A stretch of DNA of 64,000 nt from assembly GCA_001599355.1 (NCBI GenBank), contig BCGQ01000003.1:2468-66467 (forward strand), written 5' to 3'. Of this stretch, positions 29,451-40,000 are shown piece by piece; the first letter of the stretch is position 1; every line of letters begins with the position of its first letter. The stretch comes from Nakazawaea peltata (Eukaryota; Ascomycota; Pichiomycetes; Alaninales; Pachysolenaceae). The translations under genes were made by a program, and so were the position numbers. Under the pieces are notes generated by a model. The model ran no database searches, had not been told where the DNA came from, and saw nothing but the letters and a program-made list of their open reading frames with translations.

Positions 29451-31832
29451 TTAAATATCATCGTCTCTCAAGTCGATTTTTTCTCCTACCAGCCGTTTGG
29501 TTCTTGTAGTATTTGGATTGAGTGGAGATGCCGATCTTGCACCATCACTTTCTAACAGAGCTATATCCCGGAGATTAGTAGAACTGATATTTTTACTGGC
29601 CAAGGTAGAATTGAGTTCGGAATGAGCTCTTGTAAGATCATTTGATCTCACTACTAAAGATTCCACATCGAAATAATCATAACCCCCCAAAATATTAGTT
29701 CTATCTTTCTCCGATCCACTATGGTTACTTCTGTTATTATAAGCAGAACTATTATTAGATTTGACAAGTTCCATCGGGAGAGATTGTATGATCAGTTGAT
29801 TCTTATGAGAAACTGCCTCTAAATCTTTAGTTCTGGCATTACTACTACTATTACTGAACATCATATGTTCATGGACAGTTGGTCTGAACACATGCTTCCA
29901 ACAAGATTTCACCTCGTTGATTACAGAGTTGACCGTACTCAAAAACCTCTCGGTTTGTCTCCATTGAGTACATGCAACAAGTTTCAAGGACTCAGCTTTT
30001 ATAATATATCCAATACCATATCCATAAGATACAGCAGGAGTGAAACCAAACATACTTAAGGCAGGGTTTCCACAATTGGCAACTAAGATTTCACTTTTGT
30101 AGACAAGATCTACAGCCTGGTCGAAAATCAAAGGCGGGATAGTATCTTCAACTGGAGGCAATTTACCGTTACTTTTAGAGTTCAAAAATTCTCGTTGAAC
30201 ATATGCAGATCTTAAAGCACTCAAATGTCTCTCAAATCCGTATCCATTCCTAGCTTTACCTACACGGACTGAATGTTCCATACAGGCATCCTTGAAATGG
30301 TTCCAACGATCATGATATGTAGATGACGTTATAAAAGCTTGACAGCACCTCAAAACCAAGTCAGATTGGATATTAATCAACTCAGTTCTGGATCCTTTGA
30401 ATTTTCTTGTGGCTACAGGCTCATTAGTGGAGCATAATTTACCATACAAAGCATAGTGTGCAATTTGTAATACCATCTGAATCACAGAATCAGTTGGTAA
30501 CTTCATCTTTTCCTGGATGAAATCTTTGCCAAATTTAGGGATATTAGTCGAGCAATATTCATGCTGGTTAATTAGATCAGCTAATCTAGTCTCAGCAAGA
30601 TGTAAAGCATTATTTAAATCTCCCGGTAACTTGAAATTCAATTTCTGGAAAACCGGCTTATCCTTATCAGAAACAGTGGTTGTATAGGAGAACATTGTAT
30701 AGTTGGTACCATTAATTTTACGAGCTACTCTTAAGACAGAATCTGTATATATATCGGTGAAAAACCTCAATACAGAAGTTGCATCAGTGGAAGTAGATTC
30801 CCAAATGATACCAGCGACTGCATTTTTTGTCACAATGATCTGCAACTTATCGTACCATCTGTTCAAACAAGATCCAATTTGGAAGTTGTTCTCATCTAAG
30901 GCACTTGTACCATGACTAATGCACTGAATTTTCTCATCGTCATTGGTAGGTTCAGTTCCATCTAAACACAAGACAAATAATGCCTCATCGATCAATTTTA
31001 AGAATTCCGGATTGGTTTCTTTTAATCTAATTCTGGAATTTCTCCAATTATGTTTACTTTCAGTGGTAATTGCACCTATTGCGATTCTATTTACCTCAAT
31101 TTTGGTGAGTTTTGAAGAATCTTCAATAATTTCATCAAAAATCTCTCCCAATTCATGTTTAGTAAACCATAAAGAATCATCCTCGGTCAAAACTTCCAAG
31201 CAATAAAACTGTCCCTTTGATAAGATGATGATATTTTTGGAGTCCATTTTCTTCACCGATCCAATACCAATTTGATCATCATTATATTCTATAGGGATTC
31301 TTGTAGTTCCAAACAACAGTCTGTAATTACTCATAGTCAATGGACTTTGAGTATTTGGGGAGTAATCTGGACATATGGTCTCTTTTCTAAGGGCGCAAAT
31401 GAACCGAAGACTTGAAGTGACTAAAACAGCGGCTCTAAAAGATTGGGTGGGAGGGGCAGATTTCAGCAAAGGATCATCTTCTAAAATGAAGAATGGATTT
31501 CTGGGAAGAGTACTACCTCTTAAATCACCATAAATTCCGGGACTGTTGGTCGTTATACCTTCACCATCTAAGTAGCAATTATTGACTCTGTAACTTTCGG
31601 CTAGATGGGCTTGGAGTGCCTTCACTGTGCGGCTGTTCAAAAAATTGATAGACTGGTCTAATAATTTATGATACTCTACCAGCGGGATCAACGGCTTCAA
31701 TGCAGCCAACAAATTCTCCAGTGTACTTTCCAAAGTGGGAAGGGGTAATTTGGGGAGATCATCCTCATGTGAGAAAGTGGAAGGATGAGTATTTTTTGAG
31801 TTCGTAGCGATTGGCATCTTGAATATTGACAC
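29451..31832 (-). CDS. YAT2: YAT2-like carnitine acyltransferase homologue with altered active site
   Basis: 793 residues of the carnitine/choline acyltransferase family. Family landmarks: the N-terminal LPKLPLPTLESTLENLLAAL, IYGDLRG and RNPFFILEDD; the core NRWYDKLQIIVT; the CoA-region FGKDFIQEKMKLPTDSVIQM, then ARNGYGFERHL; and MFGFTPAVSYGYGIGYII near the end of the fold. A long Ser/Asn-rich tail follows. At the catalytic position, where active enzymes have Tyr-Glu-His, this protein reads Trp-Glu-Ser (Ser346). The later Ser-Thr-Ser motif is replaced by Ala-Asn-Cys. No clear mitochondrial or peroxisomal signal is visible, fitting a cytosolic Yat2. It ends 9 bp from the convergent MFS stop. 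Confidence 0.85.
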   Translation of the reverse strand: MSIFKMPIATNSKNTHPSTFSHEDDLPKLPLPTLESTLENLLAALKPLIPLVEYHKLLDQSINFLNSRTVKALQAHLAESYRVNNCYLDGEGITTNSPGIYGDLRGSTLPRNPFFILEDDPLLKSAPPTQSFRAAVLVTSSLRFICALRKETICPDYSPNTQSPLTMSNYRLLFGTTRIPIEYNDDQIGIGSVKKMDSKNIIILSKGQFYCLEVLTEDDSLWFTKHELGEIFDEIIEDSSKLTKIEVNRIAIGAITTESKHNWRNSRIRLKETNPEFLKLIDEALFVLCLDGTEPTNDDEKIQCISHGTSALDENNFQIGSCLNRWYDKLQIIVTKNAVAGIIWESTSTDATSVLRFFTDIYTDSVLRVARKINGTNYTMFSYTTTVSDKDKPVFQKLNFKLPGDLNNALHLAETRLADLINQHEYCSTNIPKFGKDFIQEKMKLPTDSVIQMVLQIAHYALYGKLCSTNEPVATRKFKGSRTELINIQSDLVLRCCQAFITSSTYHDRWNHFKDACMEHSVRVGKARNGYGFERHLSALRSAYVQREFLNSKSNGKLPPVEDTIPPLIFDQAVDLVYKSEILVANCGNPALSMFGFTPAVSYGYGIGYIIKAESLKLVACTQWRQTERFLSTVNSVINEVKSCWKHVFRPTVHEHMMFSNSSSNARTKDLEAVSHKNQLIIQSLPMELVKSNNSSAYNNRSNHSGSEKDRTNILGGYDYFDVESLVVRSNDLTRAHSELNSTLASKNISSTNLRDIALLESDGARSASPLNPNTTRTKRLVGEKIDLRDDDI

Positions 31833-32285
31833 GAAGCATATTGATATGAAAACAATATTTCTCCACCATCAATTCCTTCCTATTTATGATGACACCCTTT
31901 CGAGAGCTCATCTGGTCATCTCTTCCCCACACATTTGGCATGCGCAGTCGGAAAAAATGACACGGGCGGAACGGGAGAAGAGAAGAGGGGAGAAAACTTG
32001 CATCATTACACCAGGGCACAACCCTAATTACGATCACGCGCACAATGACAATAGTTCTTACCAAATTCAGAAACGCGTTTTCATTTTTTAGTGAGAAAAA
32101 CTAGCAAAGTAGTGCAATTCATCCCAATAATGTGACGATTCCCAAACAACCCAATTAGGAAGGTAAGGTTACAAAAATTTTTCATCAATTTCTAGAGAGA
32201 AAATTTTTTTCCTTAGTTTTAAAAAATTTAATCGATTATAGATTTTAATATTTATCACATATCAGTATAAACTAATAGAATCAAG
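31833..32285. promoter_or_regulatory. Divergent promoter region of YAT2 and RPS5
   Basis: 453 bp. Towards RPS5: AACCCTAAT at 32020-32028, which resembles a Tbf1-type site used by ribosomal-protein genes in CTG-clade yeasts (from general knowledge); CCCAATTAGGAAGG at 32150-32163; then A/T runs AAAAATTTTT and GAAAATTTTTTT. No assignment made for the YAT2 side. Confidence 0.5.
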
Positions 32286-32978
32286 ATGTCTGACGTTGAG
32301 AACCAACCAGTTGAAGAGCAATACGAAGAAGAAGTTGTTGTAGCTGAACCAGTCGAAGTTAAGTTCGTCGAGTTGGCTACTCCAATCCCAGCCGAGATCC
32401 AAGCTGGTGCCCAAGAGGTTAAGTTGTTCAACAAGTGGTCTTTCCAAGATGTTACCTGTAAGGACATCTCTTTGACTGACTACATTCAAATCAGACAACC
32501 AGTCTTTGTTGCCCACACCGCCGGTAGATACGCTTCCAAGAGATTCAGAAAGGCTCAATGTCCAATCATTGAGAGATTGACCAACTCTTTGATGATGAAC
32601 GGTAGAAACAACGGTAAGAAGTTGAAGGCTGTCAGAATCGTCAAGCACGCTTTGGAGATCATCCACATTGTTTCCGACTCCAACCCATTGCAAGTTGTCG
32701 TTGATGCTATCGCCAACACCGGTGCTAGAGAAGACACCACCAGAATCGGTTCTTCCGGTACCGTCAGAAGACAAGCCGTCGATGTCTCTCCATTGAGAAG
32801 AGTTAACCAAGCTATTGCTTTGTTGACCATCGGTGCCAGAGAGGCCTCTTTCAGAAACGTCAAGTCTATTGCCGAATGTTTGGCTGAAGAGTTGATGAAC
32901 GCTGCTAAGGGTTCTTCTACCTCTTATGCTATCAAGAAGAAGGATGAATTGGAGCGTGTTGCTAAGTCTAACCGTTAA
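32286..32978 (+). CDS. RPS5: 40S ribosomal protein S5 (uS7)
   Basis: 230 residues, uS7 family, component of the 40S head near the E site and mRNA exit. Recognised by [30 protein letters not shown], the conserved [20 protein letters not shown] and [20 protein letters not shown], and [21 protein letters not shown]. The N-terminus is slightly longer and more acidic than S. cerevisiae Rps5. Codon use is extremely biased and contains no in-frame CTG, as expected for a highly expressed gene in a CTG-Ser yeast. No intron. Confidence 0.98.
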   Translation: MSDVENQPVEEQYEEEVVVAEPVEVKFVELATPIPAEIQAGAQEVKLFNKWSFQDVTCKDISLTDYIQIRQPVFVAHTAGRYASKRFRKAQCPIIERLTNSLMMNGRNNGKKLKAVRIVKHALEIIHIVSDSNPLQVVVDAIANTGAREDTTRIGSSGTVRRQAVDVSPLRRVNQAIALLTIGAREASFRNVKSIAECLAEELMNAAKGSSTSYAIKKKDELERVAKSNR

Positions 32979-34581
32979 GATATTCATACCTCTTGGGTTT
33001 CATATGTATATTTGGTAAAAAAGTTAAAAAATCATGTTTTTTCGTTCATTTTTTGATTAATCAATAAAAATGTATCGCTATAATAATTATCGATGTAGGT
33101 TTGTAAGGGTAGTTTGTTACTGTCTGCACTAGCGTGTTCTTTTACTGTTGGTGATTTAAAGCTGCGAAAAAATCTTGTTCCTTCCCCTATTCAAAATCTA
33201 CAAAAATCATTTATATAAAGTATTTTTTTAAGGGGCTGTCCAAGTGATCTCAGATATTTTATAGAACTTTTCGTAACGAAGAGATAGAAACAAGATAGTT
33301 TAATAGCATGCACTATCTATGTGGATCTACTTCGATTGCCACGAGCCACGCATCTCGACCCGTAAACAAGATTATCTTCCTGTTTCGCATACCCCTCAGA
33401 CGTTAACGCCTCTCAATCTCTGTAAGATCTGTTAGATGAATCTGAACTCGGTAATGCTATGTGCGATACAAGGCTACAGTGCTCCACTTTACATATTTTC
33501 AGTATTGATTAGTGCTTTTCTCTATTCTCTCAGACAAGGCAAATAAGTTCTAGACTGGGCCTACTGTTCATACAGCAAAAGCTTGGAATCGTCCTCGCTG
33601 TACTAACAACAAGAAAGATCAAATATAAACACTGTAGTTACGATACGCACTATTTCTATCAGTACAAGTAGCCCAATAGGCAACTTTTTCTCTATTATGG
33701 GCGAAAAGGGGCAAATCTTGTAGGAGGTCGCACAAGCCGCGTGTAATATGCAAAAAAATCGGGCAGGAAGGTGCGTTTCCAAGCACTCATCTATGCGGGA
33801 GCACCGAAACGCATTTCGAATCTTTAGGGGGTTGCTAAACTCATTCCGCCAATCCAGGGTTTACTACAGGTAATGATATGATCTTTGTCATCGAGTCTGA
33901 AATCAATTTGGTCATTTCAAATAGAAGTAGAGAGAGTCTGAGAGGCGCGAGTCTGCAGCAGCACAGGAGTGCAGATGCATGTCTCTCAAGTGTAAACATA
34001 GACAAAAACCTCCTTTAGGACATGGATGTTTCGGCACTAAAAGCCGCTTGAATCGGACTTGATCTGTAGGACATGTACTGCACTGTTATTAGCAATATTC
34101 ATATGCTGATATGCAGTCTATGTTTGCGCACCGCCGCTTAACAAGAGCTGCAACATACCCGGTCTGGTTTCTGAATTCAAGACAGGATACATCCGCTAAC
34201 GTGACACATGGAGTAGTATTCAACCACCCTATATTTTTTGAATAGCCCGAGATCAACACGGGCGCCTATTAACATGTTAGGGTTATTCTTTTGTGAATAG
34301 TGTAGAAAATTTTCTGACACTCTAAAAAATGAACACACACAGTCTTGTGGCCCAATACGGCAGAGAAGAATAAAGTTCCAAACTTTAAAGTTAATCGGAG
34401 GCGATCGCGGAACTTCCAATGCACAGTCTTAATTTTCAAGATAGTAATAGAACTTTTGTTTAAATAAGGAACAAAGGTAAAGAATCTACTAAAATCATGG
34501 CTGGCATGTAACAGGTAGAATTTATTGATAAATATGCCATGCTCTAGGTTATACGTAAAACCGATTTCTTCTAACTAATTT
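32979..34581. other. Long intergenic region, 1.6 kb
   Basis: Lies between the 3' ends of RPS5 (plus) and the convergent SANT-domain gene. For a convergent pair this is unusually long. I found no credible reading frame, tRNA box or repeat, so an unrecognised ncRNA or a lost gene is possible. Confidence 0.4.
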
Positions 34582-35601
34582 TTATTGTGCCTTTGAATTC
34601 GGAGAGTTATGATCATCTGAATCAGGTGTATCATTCTTAGAATTATCTGTTGAACCAGGAATTGCTATTCCAGCTAACATTCGTCTCCATCTAAATTGAC
34701 ATGCATTTGGTGTTCTTCTAGGGAAGTGGGCAGCTATCTCCTTCCAACCTAATTTCTTTTCTTCTTTTAAATGTCTGAGTAATTGGTCATCAGACGCTGA
34801 CCATATCGTAGAGTGTTTAGACTGTGGTTTGAATTTTGGTGCCAGCTGCTCGTATAGACGGTGCGAATTAAGGACATCATTGTGGCCACCATAAGGGGTA
34901 GGATAATGCCCAGTTTGGATGTGGTGAGCAGTAGTCACTCCGGGAGGATACCTCATATCCGTAACCAGGACAGGCAAATTATTGGATGAATGATGACCCT
35001 GAGCACTTTGGGGATAATTCCCGACTGGTGGGTGGGGGATGTATTGTGGACCAGCTAAATTGGGCAGTGGTACTTGTTGAGGAGGATAGTACGGGACTGG
35101 TACGACGTATTCAACTGGTGTTATAAAATACTGAGGGACTCCTTCCATTTGTTGAGTTTGTTCTGGATAAGGAATAGATGGCTGCTGGTGGAATGGGGAA
35201 AAAGGAACAGTGGGGTATTGAGTAGGAGGATGTTGGTATACCATTTGGTATTGTGTGTCTGGTGCTGTTGAATTATTTTGTTCATTGTTGTAATTTTGAT
35301 AGAAATGTGCTTCTCGAGGATGTGGTCCACCCCCAGTATTGTTGTGTTGGAGATGACTTTGATATTCTTGTCTATGATGGTTATCTACTATTGGAAAGGG
35401 CAGTTGATTCCCCTGATATGCCTGAACGTGATTGTATTGTCCAATTTGATGATAGTGAGTGGGAACATTATGATTATGAATTTCTACAGGAACACTGTTT
35501 TGTTGAAGCCGATGCAGTTCATCGCTAGCCCTCTGTCCATAACCCTGTCCCGGAGTCTGATATTGGTAATGATCATGAGGCTTGTCATTTCCTGAACCCA
35601 T
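34582..35601 (-). CDS. Dot6/Tod6-type SANT-domain transcription factor
   Basis: 339 residues. A long Gln/Asn/Pro/His-rich low-complexity N-terminus (1-260) precedes one Myb/SANT repeat at about 262-312: WSASDDQLLRHLKEEKKLGW, KEIAAHFPRRTPNACQFRWR. This is diagnostic of the Dot6/Tod6 family, which in S. cerevisiae binds PAC elements (GATGAG) and represses ribosome-biogenesis genes through Rpd3L under TORC1/PKA control. It is shorter than Sc Dot6. A short Ser/Asp tail may be a phosphorylation target. Several PAC/RRPE-type promoters occur elsewhere in this window. Confidence 0.82.
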   Translation of the reverse strand: MGSGNDKPHDHYQYQTPGQGYGQRASDELHRLQQNSVPVEIHNHNVPTHYHQIGQYNHVQAYQGNQLPFPIVDNHHRQEYQSHLQHNNTGGGPHPREAHFYQNYNNEQNNSTAPDTQYQMVYQHPPTQYPTVPFSPFHQQPSIPYPEQTQQMEGVPQYFITPVEYVVPVPYYPPQQVPLPNLAGPQYIPHPPVGNYPQSAQGHHSSNNLPVLVTDMRYPPGVTTAHHIQTGHYPTPYGGHNDVLNSHRLYEQLAPKFKPQSKHSTIWSASDDQLLRHLKEEKKLGWKEIAAHFPRRTPNACQFRWRRMLAGIAIPGSTDNSKNDTPDSDDHNSPNSKAQ

Positions 35602-37040
35602 GTGAGAACAATCCTAGAAATTTATCCTCAAATAATCATATAATGAAAAAACAAAGAAATGGGTTTAAAAATCGGTAAGGCTTATGTTTCTTCGAAATCA
35701 CCTCAATGATATTTTTTTTTTTTTTTCGAGATTCACTAATTGCAATAACCTTGAATTTGAACGTATTTATATAGATCTGTAGGAATTGAACTTTGAAGTT
35801 TAAAAACTGAATAATAAATTTCGATTAAGTGTATTGTCCAGTTGCATGGAAGATAAATCGATTACAGACAAAGAGTGTTTTTTTAATTTTTTGGGTATTC
35901 TGCTTCGGACGGGTTCCACAGCCATTTGCCTACTTTTAACAGGCGAATGTCACTCGTTCGCAGGTCCAATTCCGAGCAGGGGCACTCAACGCATTCAGAT
36001 TGTTTTTTCTTGGCTACAACAATAGGTTTACATATTTTCACATGTTCCTACATATATCTCACGAAATTGTGTGAATCATGTGGTCGGAAAGCTTTGGGGA
36101 TTTAATTAGGCGCTGTAGGCCCCGAGGGGCACAATAGTATGCGAAGGCGAGTTCAGGCGAAGAGTTCACATGCTCGAACTTCTTTTGATAGGGGAGGATT
36201 TCCCGATCAGCCTTTCGGCCTTGATTTGCGGTTTAGGCAAGAAAAGTGAGACATTCTCTTCAATAATCGAAAACGAAGAATATTCGTAGCACTCAGTTGA
36301 AGTTGATAAACAACAACAAATGACCGATGTTCCACCCTGATTTCTTTCTATGGATGTTCCCCTCAAAATTTTGAAATGCTCTCAACTTTATTGAAAAAAA
36401 GAGCAGCTTACATCCGGGATCCTTTGTTCCTTATTAAAATTCTACATAAAAAATATTTTCGAAGAAAGGGACAGGTCAAATTTTTAGAGGGTTACTTTTT
36501 TATGCATGTGAGGGCCGTTCAAAATGAGCTACAGATCGGGAGCACAGATCAGTTGGAAAGCTCGATCGCTATCTCTTAATGGAGCTAAATCTCCGTAAAT
36601 TGTGGATACTCGTGCCCCAAATAGGGACATTTACGGAGTTTTGTCTCTTTTAGATGAAGCATTTTCTGATCACGGATAGTTTGCATATGTACAGTCTATT
36701 TATAAGCGAGACGATTCTCAATAAGGCAATTAGGAAATATGATAGGCTGAGACAGGAAGGATTGACCTTTCAAAAACAAAAACTAGATCCCTTCAAATTC
36801 AATAAGCAAACAATAAGCAAATCAAACGCCCCACGGCTAATCTACCTTCCCCTCGTATCCATCTCTAATCAACTTGCTTGGCAGATCTGAGAGCCTCTCT
36901 CGTAAACCCCAAAATGATATGGTAGTGCAATAAATACTAAATATCCCGATTCAGAAAGATCTCATCTAGCCAACTTTGTCAATTTTTATTATGGCAAAAA
37001 TATGGGCGCTAACAAGGGTAGATGGTCAAGGAGGTGCACG
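35602..37040. other. Intergenic, 1.44 kb, between SANT gene and SKI3
   Basis: Divergent promoters of the SANT-domain gene and SKI3. It contains a long T run near 35711-35726 and small frames without protein-like composition. Nothing else recognised. Confidence 0.45.
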
Positions 37041-40000
37041 ATGGATTCCGGAGCTAAAAGGTTGTTGAAAAAGGCGAAACAGTACTTGACAGACCACGAA
37101 TTTCAATACTGTCTCGAAGAAATCGATGATTTGCTCCAAATAGACCCTAATAACTACTTAGCATTCCTCTTCCAAGGAAAGGCCTACCATTCACTTGGTA
37201 AGGTAGACGCCGCTATAAAATCATACAAAAGGGCCATTCAAATTGATGAAAATAACCCATTAGGATGGAAAGGTTTGCTTCTCCTCCACAAAACCAACGA
37301 TAATTTCCCAAATTTCTTCAATTTCCTCCAAGAATACGTTGAGTTTTTGATTTCCAAGCAAGAACCTCTTCATGATCTCATCAAGGATATAAATGTTTAC
37401 AATAAGACGTTCAATAAGAGTAACGGGGACCAGAACAATTACGCGGTATACTTAAGATCGATACTTCCGGACACCCCCCTCGGAGATGCCGTTGGCTCAT
37501 TAATTCAACCACCAGAGAAAAGCTATGACGCACTTCTTAAGATGGAGAAGAATTTGGAATCGAAAAAAGTCAGTGATATCAAGAGGAAATACCCCGCTTC
37601 TCCAAATCCAGAACAAAGATTAGAACTCAATGCCTTATTGTTTGACATATATTCCAATTCGGAGATCCCAAAATTATTACAAGGTATCATAAATTGTACC
37701 AATGATGACCAAATAAGATACGATGCCGAAGAGCAAAAATTGGTTTACGACTACGAAATATTGAAAGTGCACCCTGATCTGGACACCAAGACTCAATTAC
37801 TAGACAAATTCATCGACGAAGTCAATGGGATGGTTACTATTCGTCATCCATCCCAACTGGTGTGGTATTTTTATTTTGATCTTGTTTGTTCGAATTATGA
37901 GTCCTTACAGTATTTGGATTTAGATCAAATTTGTTGGTATATCTCTCATTTTAAAAATGATGTGGGACTTCCAAATGTGTTGTATGCTTTTTTGCATAGT
38001 GAAATAAGTCCATTTAATGCTCAAGATGTGTCCGAAAAACTCCTGGAGTATTCTAGTAAGGACACGACCAAGAAGGACCCAGAAACTGAGAAATCTTCGA
38101 CTCCGGAAGATGAAGATGAGATCGAAGCCGAAATTGTCGATGAAGATGAGTTAGAAAACTCTAAATCCTCAAATCTCACCCCTGATGATATTCTTACATA
38201 TCTTTCGACCGGGTTAGATCATTCGAGAAACTCAATATTTGCATCTAGACTAGCCATCAGTTACTTCATTCACATTCAAGAGTATTTAGTGGCCTCTGAA
38301 AGGGCACGTTCTGCTGTAAGAACCCTTGCTGATCTTTCCAGATCTTTGGGAATTAGACTTCCTCATTTCAGACGTTTCTTATTCCTTTCTCTCGCCACTA
38401 TATACACTTACCATGAAGCTCCAAAGAACTTCCCAAGAGCTATGGAGCTTTACGGTAAAGTAGAAGAGGAAGAACCAAATCATCCTTCAGTAAAGATCGG
38501 TAAAGGTTTCATTTTAATGAGACAAGGAGATATTTCTCAGGCCAAACAATTATTCAAAGAGGCATATGAGATGACAAGAAGTACCGAAGCTCGGTCTGAG
38601 CTCGCATGGTGTCAAATCCAGTCAGGCGAGATCGCAGAGGGACGCTTGTCTTTAGAAGCTTTATTAGATCAAAGCCATGGATCAGACGCTAACAGTATAG
38701 ATAAAAGAGTCACTATCATATGGAGACTTGCGGAGTCTTACTTGCTTGAGGCTAAACAAATTCAAGATTGGTCTCCCCTCATCAAAAAAGCTTATGAATA
38801 CTTAGTAGAGTCTTTGAAACAATCAAAAACTTACGGTCCTTCTTACCGTTCGTTGGGTATCATATATAATGATTATTACGGAGATGCGGTAAAATCGAAG
38901 AAGTGTTTTTTCAAAGCCTTTGAGCTTGATGGCTCTGATATCACGGCTGCCAAAGCCTTAATTACTCACTATGCCGATAAACGTGAATGGAATATGTGTG
39001 AAGTGATTTGTCAACGGTTATTAACTAATGAAAATGCTAGAAGGCTGTTGTTATCGGACAAGATTGATGATAATAGTTGGCCATACAGAGTAATGGGGAT
39101 CTGCCATTTAGAGAACCAGCGTTATGCAAGCTCTATTGAGTATTTCCAGAATGCAATTAGAGTAAATAAATCTGACTCAGTGAGTTGGTCATGTTTAGGT
39201 GAAGCCTATTTAGCATCTGGAAGATATGAAGCCTCTTTGAAAGTATTCGAACACAGCTTGGAACTTTTACAAGATAAAGATATTCATAATCACTGGTATA
39301 ATTATTATTTACTCGCCTTATCTCATTCAAGTCTTGGGAACTATATTGACTGTTCCCAAACTTTAGAAATGTTGTTAGGCGAAGGGGTCAATGAGCTCGC
39401 TGTAGTAAAGACATATTGTCAAAACAAGGCTCTTCATGCCGAATCATACATTACCAACGGATTTACAGGCAGAGCAGTTGCTTCTGCTCTCAAAGTAATT
39501 GAAACTATCTACTCCAGAAAAGAAGATATTCTGTTAATGAAATCTCAAATCTTATGGAAGAGTTTATCTGACAGTTTACTCATTTTCTTATATGCTCAAG
39601 TAAAAATGGATGAGCTTCCACTTTCCAAAATAAAAGAAATCACTTCAATCGAGATTGAAGATGACTTTTTAAAATCATTGATCCCGGAATTTGGAGACCA
39701 CGATGATCCTCTTACTATATCTGTCGTTTCATTGGTTCAAAGTTGTATGATCTCTATAGATATCTACCACAATTCATCTCGTGAATTAAGAGCTTCATTA
39801 TTCCACAATTTGGGTCTCGCCTTTTTACATGCCTATAAATTACTCCCAGGCGATATCCAAAACTTGTTAGTAAGTGCTTCAAGTTGTTTCAAAAAAGCCA
39901 TTCAATTCCACGATAAAGAGGCTGATTATTGGAATGGTCTTGGAGTCTCTTCTTTCTTATCAGGAGATGCTTCCATTTGCCAACATCTGTTAATTAAATC

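Noticed and set aside
32262-32987. 241-codon minus-strand frame across RPS5
   Set aside because: Antisense artefact of a codon-biased ribosomal protein gene.
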